A stretch of 64,000 nt of DNA from Geomonas sp. Red32 (lineage in GTDB: Bacteria; Desulfobacterota; Desulfuromonadia; Geobacterales; Geobacteraceae). The notes under the pieces are model-generated. The model was not told the DNA's origin, ran no database searches, and worked only from the letters and a program-made list of their open reading frames with translations. The first letter of the stretch is position 1. The number at the start of each line of letters is the position of its first letter. The position numbers were made by a program, and so were the translations under genes. Positions 53,089-63,951 of the stretch are shown here, in pieces. The stretch covers positions 62,001 through 126,000 of the forward strand of contig NZ_JAKLOY010000008.1 in NCBI RefSeq assembly GCF_023652955.1. The letters run 5' to 3'.

Positions 53089-54216
53089 TTACTCCAGCTC
53101 TCCCACCTCGCCGCCGTTTCCTTCCGTCTGCTTCAGGTTATTCCAAAGGTTGACGATGAAATCCTGGGCGTTGGTAAGGATGGCCATCGCCTGGGCGGAG
53201 CCCCGGTTGGCGAGCTTGTCCGCGCAGAACTCGGTCATGTCGACGACGTAGAAGAAGACCGGCCGCACCGTGCCGTCTTGCCGCACGTGGTAGCTCGGCA
53301 CCATGTTGCCGAAGGCGATCGAATGCAGCTGGGTCGCGACCGCGATCACCGTGGTAGCCTTCTTGGCGATCTCCCGCATGGCGTCCTGGGCGCGGTAGGC
53401 ATCGCCGATCACCTCGGGAAGCGGGCCGTCGTCCCGGATGGATCCGGCCAGCACGATCGGGATCTTCTTCCGGTAGCAGGCGTACATGATCCCGTCGGCA
53501 AGTCCCAGCTCCTCGATGGCTGCCGCCATGGAGCCCCTCTTCCTCACCTCGTTGATGATGTCCAGGTGGTTGTAGTGGCCAAGGGGCTGGGAGGCCTGGG
53601 TGTAGATGTCCTGCCCAAGCCCGGTCCGGAAGCGGGCCGCCTCCAGGTCGTGGGTGGCGAGGGCGTTGCCCGCCAAAAGGGCATGGCAGAAGCCGCTTTC
53701 CACGAGCCCCTGCATCGCGCTCCGGCTGTCCTTGTCGAAAGCGACGGCGGGGCCCAGCACCCAGACGATGAAACCGCCCTCGCGGTCCTCCCGGAGCACC
53801 TTGTAAAGCTCATCATAGGAGCGGGAAAAAGGGGTCTCGCGGGTGCCGCGGCTGCGGAAGGAGAACTTGTCGGGGGCTCCCTCGCCGAAGGACTGGAAAC
53901 CTCCCACGTGGACGAAGATCCCCTCCTCCCCGTTTTCGGTCCTCCCCACCACCACCGGATCCCCCTTCCTCACCCGGCGCGGTTCGACCACTTCAAGTGA
54001 CCTCCCCTTCAGCACCAGGACGCAATCCATCCTGCTCTCGGCCGCGAGCACCCAGTCACCGCCGCCAAGATGTACGTATTCGGGGAAGTTCGAGGTTCCG
54101 TGGTAGTTGTCGGGAAGGATTCCATCTGCCGGGGCGGGAGAAACCCGGACCGGCGGGGCATCTGAGAGCCCCGGGGAGGAAAAGCCGGGCGGGACATAAA
54201 CTGGAATGATCGACAT
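53089..54216 (-). CDS. LOR/SDH-type ornithine cyclodeaminase family protein
   Basis: A 375-residue protein of the TIGR00300 (LOR/SDH) family, whose characterised members include an archaeal NAD-dependent ornithine cyclodeaminase and the C-terminal half of cyanobacterial AgrE. Visible marks are PDNYHGTSNFPEYVHLGGGDW near residue 37, FRSRGTRETPFSRSYDELYKVL near 125, LAGNALATHDLEAARFRTGLGQ near 185, and the C-terminal VPSYHVRQDGTVRPVFFYV. It would convert ornithine to proline and ammonia. It is the first gene of a two-gene set with arginase. The start at 54216 follows GGAGGTG; about 40 upstream in-frame codons are not conserved-looking. Confidence 0.82.
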   Translation of the reverse strand: MSIIPVYVPPGFSSPGLSDAPPVRVSPAPADGILPDNYHGTSNFPEYVHLGGGDWVLAAESRMDCVLVLKGRSLEVVEPRRVRKGDPVVVGRTENGEEGIFVHVGGFQSFGEGAPDKFSFRSRGTRETPFSRSYDELYKVLREDREGGFIVWVLGPAVAFDKDSRSAMQGLVESGFCHALLAGNALATHDLEAARFRTGLGQDIYTQASQPLGHYNHLDIINEVRKRGSMAAAIEELGLADGIMYACYRKKIPIVLAGSIRDDGPLPEVIGDAYRAQDAMREIAKKATTVIAVATQLHSIAFGNMVPSYHVRQDGTVRPVFFYVVDMTEFCADKLANRGSAQAMAILTNAQDFIVNLWNNLKQTEGNGGEVGELE

Positions 54217-54374
54217 GGATGACACCTCCGGCAGAGGAGCCGCGGCGGGTGGCCGCTGAAAGCAGCTCCTTCCGCTTCGCTTCTCATTTAAAACTCTAGC
54301 ACGGGGGGTAAAACTTACAATTTCGCGAAGCCGCCAGCGGCGCACCTTCCAGGGTATACACAGGGAGAAATCCC

Positions 54375-54403
54375 TTTACAATCAACTGGCAGTTCTATAC
54401 TAT
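54375..54403 (+). promoter_or_regulatory. Putative promoter of lepA-lepB
   Basis: TTTACA (54375-54380) and TACTAT (54398-54403) with a 17-bp spacer, or the better hexamer TATACT (54396-54401) with 15 bp. About 35 bases before the lepA ATG. Confidence 0.4.
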
Positions 54404-54436
54404 TCATTAGTTAAACTCGACCGGATAAAGGACAGT

Positions 54437-56236
<1,800 letters not shown>

Positions 56237-56285
56237 CCACCGGCAGAGAAGGATCTCCGCGCAACCAAAAGGGGAAAAGACTTTT

Positions 56286-56966
56286 ATGGAAGATTACAAG
56301 AATGTGGTAGCCGACAAACCGGTAGAGGGAGATCCCGCCAAACCGGAGGTCAAACCGTACAAGGGCAAACACATCGTCAGGGAGTACGTCGAGTCCATCC
56401 TGATCGCGGTCCTGCTGGCGATGGTGATCCGAACCTTCGTCGTGCAGGCTTTCAAGATTCCCTCCGGCTCCATGGAAGACACCCTCGCCATCGGCGACCA
56501 CATCCTCGTTAACAAGTTCATCTACGGGGCCAAGATCCCCTTCACCAACACCCGCCTTCTCAAGATCAGGGATCCCCACCGGGGGGACGTCATCGTCTTC
56601 GAGTACCCCGAAGACCCCTCCAAGGACTTCATCAAGCGCGTCATCGGCACTCCGGGCGACACCGTCGAGATCAAGGAAAAGCACGTCTATGTGAACGGCA
56701 AGCTCTACGAGAACCCGCACGAGGTCCACAAGGAGAGCGACGTCATTCCCAAGGAGATGAACCCGCGCGACTTCAAGGATCCGGTCAAAGTTCCGGCCAA
56801 CTCCTACTTCGTGATGGGTGACAACCGCGACCGCTCCTACGACAGCCGCTTCTGGGGCTTCGTCACCATGGATAAGATCAAGGGTCTGGCGTTCATCAAG
56901 TACTGGTCCTGGGACAGCACCAAGATGCGCGTCCGCTTCGGCAGCATCGGGAAGCTGATCAACTAA
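56286..56966 (+). CDS. lepB: Signal peptidase I
   Basis: Inner-membrane serine/lysine protease that cleaves Sec signal peptides, as needed for the exported repeat-protein system. The 226-residue protein has one N-terminal transmembrane helix (about 37-57), the nucleophile in FKIPSGSMEDTL near residue 65, the general-base Lys in DFIKRVIGTPGDTVEI near residue 118, and the conserved GDNRDRSYDSRFWGFV near 178. Translation start ATG follows AGACTTTT without a strong ribosome-binding site, so coupling to lepA is likely. Confidence 0.95.
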   Translation: MEDYKNVVADKPVEGDPAKPEVKPYKGKHIVREYVESILIAVLLAMVIRTFVVQAFKIPSGSMEDTLAIGDHILVNKFIYGAKIPFTNTRLLKIRDPHRGDVIVFEYPEDPSKDFIKRVIGTPGDTVEIKEKHVYVNGKLYENPHEVHKESDVIPKEMNPRDFKDPVKVPANSYFVMGDNRDRSYDSRFWGFVTMDKIKGLAFIKYWSWDSTKMRVRFGSIGKLIN

Positions 56967-56980
56967 ACACCTAAAACCGT

Positions 56981-57028
56981 GATAGAACACGGATGACACG
57001 GATTGAACGGATAACTGCGGATCAATCC
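56981..57028. repeat. CGGAT-type dispersed repeat, copy 7 (half element)
   Basis: AGAACACGGATGACACGG, GATTGAACGGATAAC and TGCGGATCAATCC only; the complementary right arm is absent, so this copy is a half or truncated element. Confidence 0.75.
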
Positions 57029-57040
57029 TGATCTATAAGG

Positions 57041-57076
57041 AAAGGCGGATTTGCCAATGGCAGATCCGCCTTTTTC
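57041..57076 (+). terminator. Intrinsic terminator of lepA-lepB
   Basis: AAAGGCGGATTTGCC pairs with GGCAGATCCGCCTTTTT (one mismatch) around AAT, followed by CTTT. Confidence 0.85.
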
Positions 57077-57103
57077 TTTGGCCATTGGATGCGGGCACCA
57101 AAG

Positions 57104-57143
57104 GCAAATCCCCCTAAATCCCCCTTTAACAAGGGGGACTTTA
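57104..57143. repeat. CCCCCTTTG-type dispersed repeat
   Basis: GCAAATCCCCCTAAATCCCC then CTTTAACAAGGGGGACTTT, between the lepB and aminotransferase terminators. Confidence 0.7.
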
Positions 57144-57146
57144 AAC

Positions 57147-57181
57147 ACAAAAGGCCCACCGGGATTGCCGGTGGGCCTTTC
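57147..57181 (-). terminator. Intrinsic terminator of the aminotransferase gene
   Basis: AAAGGCCCACCGG pairs with CCGGTGGGCCTTT; the minus-strand side ends in TTTTGTG. Confidence 0.8.
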
Positions 57182-57209
57182 ATTTAACGAAGCGAACCTT
57201 CTTCCCGAT

Positions 57210-58523
57210 TTACATCCCCGGGGTCAGGTCCTGTACGCCCTTATAGACGATGTCGAACAGTTCCGGAATGTCACTCTCAGCGATGCAGGAGAAGGCGATA
57301 CGGAGGTCGGTCTTGGTGGTGGAGATGGCGCCCACGCCGTACTTGTCGAGCAGATGGACCCTCAGCTTTTCGGCGTCCACGGTCTTGAGCTTGAGGCACA
57401 TGAAGTAGCCGGAGTTGAACGGGTAGTAATCCCACGCCTTCTCGTACTTGCCGCGGTTGAGCACTTCCTTGGTTTTCAGGGCGCGCCCTTTCATGACCTG
57501 GAACTTCTCTTCCTTCTGGGCGAGGAATTCCGGAGAGCGGAGCGCCTCGATCACGAAGGTCTGGGAGGGGTGCGGGCAGTTGGAGATGCGGGCACGGATG
57601 ATACCCATGGCCTTCTTCTCGAGGGCGTTGATGACCGGAGCGTTCTCGTAGTCGTTGCCGTCGGCGAAGGTGACAAAGCCGGTACGGAAGCCCCAGACGA
57701 ACTCCTCCTTGGTGGCGCCGTCGAGTTTGATGGCCAGGATGCGCGGGTGCAGGTTGGCCAGTTTGCCGAACAGCGACTCCTTCAGGCTGTTCTCGTAGAA
57801 GAGGCCGAAGTAGGCGTCATCGGTGATGGCAACCACGTTGCAGCCACCCTCGGCGACTTCCTTGATGGCGGCCACCAGGGCGTCACCCTCTTCCACGGTC
57901 GGGGTGTAGCCGGAGGGGTTGTTCGGGAAGTTCAGCAGTACGATGACTTTCCCCTTCTCCTCGGCGGAGTTCTGGAGCACGGCCTTGAAAGCGTCGATGT
58001 CGTAGCCGCCGGTCGCGGTGAAAGTCGGGTGCTTCTTCACGATGGCGCCCGAGCAGGTGCCGAAGGTCAGGTTATAGTTACCCCAGAGCATGTCCGGAAG
58101 GATGAGGTGGTCGCCCTTGTCGACGAACATGTCGGAGACGATGGAGAGGCCATGGGTGAGCGCGTTGGTGACGATCGGGTTGCTGAAGTGCTTGCCCACC
58201 TGGCTCGGGTTCTCACGCAGCATCTTCTCCCGCCAAAGGGAGCGGAGTTCCGGCTTGCCGGCGGGAGGAGCGTACGGGAAGATGTCCTTCGGGTCGAAGG
58301 AGGAGAGTTTATCCTGAATGCAGGAGAGATACATCGGGCCGCCGTTTTCGGTGGCGATGCCGATGGTGGCGTTGAACTTATGAGCTTTTTCCTTGGCTTC
58401 TGCCGACTGGGTCAGGATGCCCTTCGGAAAGAAGAGATTCTTGCCGAGATCGGAGAGCATCTCCAAAACGTGCGGGCTGTGCTGCGCTAACTGCTCGTTC
58501 AATTCAGCGGCCAATGGGTTCAT
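57210..58523 (-). CDS. PLP-dependent class I aminotransferase
   Basis: A 437-residue fold-type I aminotransferase. LPDMLWGNYNLTFG near residue 145, LLNFPNNPSGYTPT near 198, ITDDAYFGLFYEN near 233, the PLP Lys within LAIKLDGATKEEFVWGFRTGF near 272, and the C-terminal LRIAFSCIAESDI are visible. The substrate is probably aspartate or another small amino acid. The long N-terminus (FPKGILTQSAEAKEKAHKFN) and the 437-residue size set it apart from the roughly 395-residue AspC of Geobacter-like genomes, so the exact specificity is open. GGAGGAAC precedes the ATG. Monocistronic with its own terminator; a TTGACA at about 58615-58620 may belong to its promoter. Confidence 0.82.
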   Translation of the reverse strand: MNPLAAELNEQLAQHSPHVLEMLSDLGKNLFFPKGILTQSAEAKEKAHKFNATIGIATENGGPMYLSCIQDKLSSFDPKDIFPYAPPAGKPELRSLWREKMLRENPSQVGKHFSNPIVTNALTHGLSIVSDMFVDKGDHLILPDMLWGNYNLTFGTCSGAIVKKHPTFTATGGYDIDAFKAVLQNSAEEKGKVIVLLNFPNNPSGYTPTVEEGDALVAAIKEVAEGGCNVVAITDDAYFGLFYENSLKESLFGKLANLHPRILAIKLDGATKEEFVWGFRTGFVTFADGNDYENAPVINALEKKAMGIIRARISNCPHPSQTFVIEALRSPEFLAQKEEKFQVMKGRALKTKEVLNRGKYEKAWDYYPFNSGYFMCLKLKTVDAEKLRVHLLDKYGVGAISTTKTDLRIAFSCIAESDIPELFDIVYKGVQDLTPGM

Positions 58524-58768
58524 CAGTTCCTCCTGGATCTTTTATGTTGATGTCTTCCGGGCGCCAGCCCTGGAGATTACTGAAAACGCCATTTAATCAG
58601 CATCACGCCCTTGTTGTCAACGGTTATGTCGCGTGAATGCCAGTAATGAGCAAAATTGATACAGCTACTTCAGCACGTAATGCGACAGTGTACTTTAGTT
58701 GCACGATAGGCACGGGTACATCTCAACTGCGTGCATTGCAGCCAAAGGCTCCCCCCACTCTTCCGTGC

Positions 58769-58774
58769 TATAAT
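58769..58774 (+). promoter_or_regulatory. -10 element upstream of the Lhr-type helicase
   Basis: A perfect TATAAT 34 bases before the ATG at 58808. No -35 of quality is visible at the right distance. The remaining 58524-58760 interval holds no other recognised feature. Confidence 0.45.
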
Positions 58775-58807
58775 CGTTAACTGTCCCCCCAATCGTTACG
58801 AGACCTT

Positions 58808-61800
58808 ATGCCACCGAACGTCCTCAGTCATTTCCATCCGCTCATCGCCCGATGGTTCACCGAAACCGTGGGAGAGCCGACCGATGTGCAGCTTCGCGCC
58901 TGGGCGGAGATCATGCTCGGGCGCCACGTCCTGGTCACGGCTCCCACCGGCAGTGGAAAAACGCTGGCGGCGTTCCTGTGGGCGATCAACCAACTGGTCA
59001 CCGGCGCCTGGCCTTCCGGCGAAACCAGGGTCCTTTACATCTCCCCTCTCAAAGCCCTTAACAACGACGTCCGCCGGAATCTCCTGGCTCCGCTTGAGGA
59101 TCTCAGGCAGTACTTCGCGAAGGCTGGCGCCACCTTCCCGGCCATCGGCGTCCAGACCCGTAGCGGGGATACCGCCGGCAGCGAACGCCGTAGGATGCTC
59201 CGCCATCCTCCCGAAATCCTGATCACCACACCGGAAAGCCTCAACATCCTCCTCACCTCCAAAGGGAGCCGCGCCACCCTCACCGCCGTGTTGACCGTTA
59301 TCCTCGACGAGATCCACGCCGTCGCCGGCAACAAGCGCGGAACCCATCTCATCACCGGCGTCGAACGCCTCACCCTGCTAAGCGGAGAGTTCCAGCGCAT
59401 CGCCCTCTCCGCCACGGTCCGCCCCCTGGAAACCGTCGCCGAGTTCGTCGGGGGACAGCGCCTGGCCGGGCGGGATTTCCAGCGCCGCCCGGTCGCCCTG
59501 GTGCGAGGGGAGCGGACCAAACGGTTCGATCTCCGGATCACTGCGCCGCAAGAGAGCGAGCGCGGCCCAGAAGACGAGTTCTGGCTGCCACTTGCCCGCC
59601 GCTTCGCCGAGATCATCCGGGAGCACCGCTCCACCCTCTTCTTCGCCAACAGCAGGAGGACCACCGAGAAGATCACCCGCCTCATCAACGAGGAGAGCGG
59701 GGAGGAAGTAGCCTACTCGCACCACGGCTCGCTCTCCCGCGAGATCCGCCTGGCAGTGGAGGAAGGGCTCAAGCGGGGTGAGCTGAAGGCGATCGTAGCG
59801 ACCAACTCGCTGGAACTCGGCATCGACATCGGAAAGCTGGACAGCGTGGTGCTGATCCAGACCCCGCGCTCCATCTCCTCGGCAATCCAGCGGATCGGCC
59901 GCTCGGGCCACGGCGTCGGCGAAACCAGTTCCGGCCTTCTCTTCCCCACCAACGGCATGGACTTCATCTCCGCCGCCGTCATCTCCCGCGCCATCGCCGA
60001 GGGTGAGATCGAGGAGCTGCATCCCATCGAGGCCCCCCTCGACCTCCTGGCCCAGATCATCCTCTCCATGGCCCTCCCCGAACAGTGGAACCTGGAGGAC
60101 CTGTACGAGTTCCTGAGGTGCAGTTACCCGTACCGGAACCTCTCCCGCCAGCAGTTCGACCTCGTGGTCGGGATGCTGGAAGGAAAGTACGCCGACTCCC
60201 GGGTGATCGAGCTCAAGCCGAGGGCCACCGTGGACCGGCTGGAGGATACCATCTCCACCAAGCCGGGGCTCTCCATGCTCATTTACCTGGAGGGAGGCAC
60301 CATCCCGGAACGCGGCTACTACGAGCTTCGGGTCAAGGAGAGCGGCGCCAAGATCGGCGAGCTCGACGAGGAGTTCGTCTGGGAAAGAAAGCTCGGGGAT
60401 ACCTTCGCCTTGGGTGCCCAGGTCTGGCAGATCACCGAGATCACCCACAGCACCGTCCAGGTCGTCGCCGCCCATAAGCCCCAGCAGATCATCCCGTTCT
60501 GGCGGGCGGAGGAGCTCGACCGCGATTTCTTCTACTCCGAGAAGGTCTCCACCTTCCTCGAGTACTGCGCCGGCAATCTGGAAAGCGATAGCTTCCTCGA
60601 TGACATGCGCGAGCGCCACTCCATGGACGAGACCGCCGCCGAGGCGCTGCGGGCCTTCCTGCGCAGACAGCGCGAGGCCAGCGGAAGCGAGCTTCCCCAC
60701 CGGCACCACCTCCTGGTGGAGCACTTCCACGATCCCCTGGCGGACGGCGAGGCCCAGCAGATCATCCTCCACACCCTGTGGGGAAACAGCCTCAACCGCC
60801 CCTTCACCTTCGCCCTCGCCGCCGCCTGGGAAAAGCGCTACGGTTACCCGCTCCAGACCTTCTACAACAACGACGGGATCGCCATTCTGGTGCCGCACGA
60901 GGTCGAACTGGACGAGATCCTCTCCCTGGTGGTGCCGGAGAATCTCGAGCCGCTGTTGCGGGTCTCCCTGGAAGGAACCGGCTACTTCGGCGCCCGCTTC
61001 CGGGAGAACGCAGGGCGCGCACTTCTTTTGTCTCGTACAAGCTTCAAACGCCGGATGCCGCTGTGGCTGAACCGCCTCCGCTCGAAGAAGCTCCTCGCCT
61101 CCGTGCTCAAGTACCGCGACTTCCCGGTCCTTTTGGAGACCTGGCGCTCGGCGCTGCAGGACGACTTCGACTTGGCCGACCTCAGGCGGATGCTGGAGGA
61201 GCTCCATGACCGCGAGATCCGGGTCACCGAGATACGCACCACCGCCGCCACGCCGTTCGCCCGCGACCTGATCTGGCTCCAGACCAACAAGTACGTCTAC
61301 GAGGACGACACCCCGCTGGCCACCCGGACCTCGGCGCTCGGGCAGGACCTCCTGAAGGAGCTCGCCTTCTCCTCGCACCTGCGTCCCCGCCTTCCGAAGG
61401 AATTGATCGCCATTTTCGAGGCCAAGCAGCACCGAACAGCCCCCGGCTACGCTCCCGATTCCCCGCGGGAGCTGATCGATTGGGTGAAAGAGCGGTTGCT
61501 GATTCCACTGGACGAATGGCGGGATCTCCAGGGGGCCATGGAGCGCGATAGCGGCCTCGCTCCCGAAGAGGTATCCCGGGAGGTGAGGGAACGGGTTTGC
61601 CTGGTCGGAATCCCGGGAGCCGCCGCGCCTCTCGTCTCGGCCGTCGAAATGCTGCCGGAAGTGACGCGGGGAGTAGCCCGGAAGTGGCAGGAACTGACCC
61701 TGGAGCCCCTGACCGGAGAGGAGTCGCTCCGTCCGCGGCTGGCCGATCTTGCCCGCACCATGGTGGAACGGGCGGGCCGGGCGGCCGCGGGTGAGGGAAG

Positions 61801-63286
61801 CGAGGACGAGACCGGCCCCGCATCTCTCCTCGGGAAGTGGCTCGCCTACAATGGTCCGGTGGATTTGAGCGGGCTGCAGGCGGCGCTCGGGATCCCGCCT
61901 GCCACGTTCCAGGAGGCCATCGGCGATCTCGAGGAGAGTAGCCAGGTCGTCGTCGACTCCTTCAGCGAAGGGGTGGGCGAAACCCGGCAGGTCTGCGACG
62001 CGGCAAACCTGGAATCGCTCTTGAGAATGCTCCGCCGCTCGCGCAGGGCACCCTTCGAGGCGCTGGAGCTCTCCTTCCTCCCCCTTTTCCTGGCCCACCA
62101 CCAGGGAGTCGTCCGGCGGGGGGATTCGGTGGACGATCTGCGGAGGAAACTGGAGCAGTTGCTCGGCACGCCGCTGCCGGCCGCCGCCTGGGAGGAGGAA
62201 GTACTTCCCGCCCGGCTCCATCCGTACTTCACCCCCTGGCTCGACAGCCTCATGCAGTCAAGCGACCTGCTCTGGTTCGGTTGCGGCGATAAGAAGCTCT
62301 CCTTCGCCTTCCCCGAGGACCTCGATCTCTTCCAGGACCAGGTAGAGAGCGGAGGAGCCGGCGAGGAAACCATCGCCCGCCTCATCCCGGACCCGAAGGG
62401 TCACTACTCCCTGCCAACCATCTGCCTAACCACCGGGCTTTCGTCGGCAACCGTGGCAGGCGACCTCTGGAATCTCGCTTGGCGCGGAAAAGTCAGCAAC
62501 GACTCCTTCGCGGCGGTCCGCAAGGGGATCCTCAACCGCTTCACATCGAAGGAAGCGGAGCCCCGAAGAGACTACCGCCGCCCCCCGCTCCCCAGCCGCT
62601 GGAACCGCGGCCAGGAACACGCCGGCAACTGGTACCTCCTCCCCGGCACGCCCCCCTCGCCGGATATCCTCGAGCGGGAGGAGAGGAACAAGGACCGGGT
62701 GCGGGTGCTGTTAGAGCGCTACGGCATCCTCTTCAAGGAACTCCTGACGCGGGAGCTCCCGTCCCTGCAGTGGAGCAGGCTCTTCCGCACCCTGCGCATC
62801 ATGGAGATGTCGGGGGAGATTCTTTCGGGGAACTTCTTCGAGGGGCTGCCGGGTCTCCAGTTCGTTTCCCACGAGGCGTTCAGGGAACTCGAGAAAGGGC
62901 TTCCGCGAGAGATGGTGTACTGGATGAACGCCACCGACCCGGCCTCTCTCTGCGGAAGCGGGCTGGACGGGATCCGCGAACGGCTACCCTCCCGCCTCCC
63001 CTCCACCCACCTGGTGTACCGGGACACCGAGCTCGTGCTGGTCTCGAAGCGCTATGGAAAGGAGCTCGACTTCCAGGCGCCCCCGGACGACCCGCGGCTG
63101 CCGGAATACCTCACGTTCTTCAAGGTCCTTTTGACCCGGGAGTTCAACCCGCTCAAGCGGGTGCCGGTGCAGAGCATCAACGGCAAGGCTGCGGCCTCGT
63201 CTCCCTATGCGAAACCGCTCAAAGAATTCGGCTTCGAGGAGTCCTACGACGGCCTGGAATTGTGGAGGAGGTACGAGGTACAATAA
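58808..63286 (+). CDS. lhr: Large DEAD/DEAH helicase, Lhr family
   Basis: A 1492-residue superfamily 2 DNA/RNA helicase of the Lhr type. The helicase core comprises Walker A TAPTGSGKTLAAFLW near residue 45, motif Ia ISPLKALNNDV, DEIH in VILDEIHAVAG near 163, SATVRP near 200, and motif VI QRIGRSGHGVG near 365. A winged-helix and Lhr-core region with DSFLDDMRERHSMDE follows. The C-terminal half (about 900-1492) is the long Lhr C-terminal extension, of which the DNA-binding/uracil-glycosylase-like part is known in some members. Characterised Lhr proteins unwind RNA:DNA hybrids and are DNA-damage linked. Length is within the family range. Confidence 0.9.
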   Translation: MPPNVLSHFHPLIARWFTETVGEPTDVQLRAWAEIMLGRHVLVTAPTGSGKTLAAFLWAINQLVTGAWPSGETRVLYISPLKALNNDVRRNLLAPLEDLRQYFAKAGATFPAIGVQTRSGDTAGSERRRMLRHPPEILITTPESLNILLTSKGSRATLTAVLTVILDEIHAVAGNKRGTHLITGVERLTLLSGEFQRIALSATVRPLETVAEFVGGQRLAGRDFQRRPVALVRGERTKRFDLRITAPQESERGPEDEFWLPLARRFAEIIREHRSTLFFANSRRTTEKITRLINEESGEEVAYSHHGSLSREIRLAVEEGLKRGELKAIVATNSLELGIDIGKLDSVVLIQTPRSISSAIQRIGRSGHGVGETSSGLLFPTNGMDFISAAVISRAIAEGEIEELHPIEAPLDLLAQIILSMALPEQWNLEDLYEFLRCSYPYRNLSRQQFDLVVGMLEGKYADSRVIELKPRATVDRLEDTISTKPGLSMLIYLEGGTIPERGYYELRVKESGAKIGELDEEFVWERKLGDTFALGAQVWQITEITHSTVQVVAAHKPQQIIPFWRAEELDRDFFYSEKVSTFLEYCAGNLESDSFLDDMRERHSMDETAAEALRAFLRRQREASGSELPHRHHLLVEHFHDPLADGEAQQIILHTLWGNSLNRPFTFALAAAWEKRYGYPLQTFYNNDGIAILVPHEVELDEILSLVVPENLEPLLRVSLEGTGYFGARFRENAGRALLLSRTSFKRRMPLWLNRLRSKKLLASVLKYRDFPVLLETWRSALQDDFDLADLRRMLEELHDREIRVTEIRTTAATPFARDLIWLQTNKYVYEDDTPLATRTSALGQDLLKELAFSSHLRPRLPKELIAIFEAKQHRTAPGYAPDSPRELIDWVKERLLIPLDEWRDLQGAMERDSGLAPEEVSREVRERVCLVGIPGAAAPLVSAVEMLPEVTRGVARKWQELTLEPLTGEESLRPRLADLARTMVERAGRAAAGEGSEDETGPASLLGKWLAYNGPVDLSGLQAALGIPPATFQEAIGDLEESSQVVVDSFSEGVGETRQVCDAANLESLLRMLRRSRRAPFEALELSFLPLFLAHHQGVVRRGDSVDDLRRKLEQLLGTPLPAAAWEEEVLPARLHPYFTPWLDSLMQSSDLLWFGCGDKKLSFAFPEDLDLFQDQVESGGAGEETIARLIPDPKGHYSLPTICLTTGLSSATVAGDLWNLAWRGKVSNDSFAAVRKGILNRFTSKEAEPRRDYRRPPLPSRWNRGQEHAGNWYLLPGTPPSPDILEREERNKDRVRVLLERYGILFKELLTRELPSLQWSRLFRTLRIMEMSGEILSGNFFEGLPGLQFVSHEAFRELEKGLPREMVYWMNATDPASLCGSGLDGIRERLPSRLPSTHLVYRDTELVLVSKRYGKELDFQAPPDDPRLPEYLTFFKVLLTREFNPLKRVPVQSINGKAAASSPYAKPLKEFGFEESYDGLELWRRYEVQ

Positions 63287-63330
63287 CATAAGCGGGTTAG
63301 CGGTTTTAACTCCACAAGGAGGTGAATGGT

Positions 63331-63951
63331 ATGCGGTTCTCTACCCCTCACGGGCATGACCTCTTTCACCACGGACTCTTCCAGCACAGCTGGTTCGCCC
63401 ATGACATCTACGACGACGTCGGCGTTCACCGCGGATGGCTGGCCATCTCGGGGATCCTCTTTTTCCTCTTCGGGATAATCGGATTCTTCATGGCCGCCGC
63501 CATGACCGTCGCCAGCGTGATCTTCTTCGGCGCCCTGGCCATCGCTGGCGGCATCATCCAACTGGTGCAGAGCTTCTCGTATCACGGCCAGCGGTACGTG
63601 ATAGGCGGCGCCCTGCTCGGTGTTCTCTACGTGATTGCCGGGATTCTGATCGTCAGCAACCCGGTCGCCGCTTCGTTGAGCCTCACGCTCTTCCTCGCCG
63701 GAGCCCTGATCGCCCTCGGCGCGGTTCGGATCGGCTTCTGGCTCCAGCATAGATCTCACCGGTACTGGCTCTGGTCGATCATTTCGGGCCTCATCTCGAT
63801 CGTGCTCGGCTTCCTGATCATCGCGCAGTGGCCGGTTACCGGGCTCTGGGTGATCGGTCTCTTCGTCTCGCTGGAAATGATTTTCCACGGTGCATCCGCC
63901 CTCGGCTTGGCGATGGAGGGTACCACGCCCACCACGAAACGGATGCTGTAG
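63331..63951 (+). CDS. HdeD-family (DUF308) membrane protein
   Basis: A 206-residue integral membrane protein with six hydrophobic helices in three pairs and the DUF308 signature (RGWLAISGILFFLFGIIGF; VIAGILIVSNPVAA; ISGLISIVLGFLIIAQWPVT). HdeD of E. coli is acid-stress linked, but most family members have no known function. A His-rich N-terminal tail (HGHDLFHHGLFQHSWF) is unusual and might bind metal. ATG at 63331 is chosen because AAGGAGG lies 8 bases before it; the in-frame GTG three codons earlier overlaps that site. It follows lhr by 44 bp. Confidence 0.87.
   Translation: MRFSTPHGHDLFHHGLFQHSWFAHDIYDDVGVHRGWLAISGILFFLFGIIGFFMAAAMTVASVIFFGALAIAGGIIQLVQSFSYHGQRYVIGGALLGVLYVIAGILIVSNPVAASLSLTLFLAGALIALGAVRIGFWLQHRSHRYWLWSIISGLISIVLGFLIIAQWPVTGLWVIGLFVSLEMIFHGASALGLAMEGTTPTTKRML

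Noticed and set aside
59378-62221. Long minus-strand open frame (947 codons) opposite lhr
   Set aside because: Antisense shadow of the helicase; no domains, no ribosome-binding site, skewed composition.
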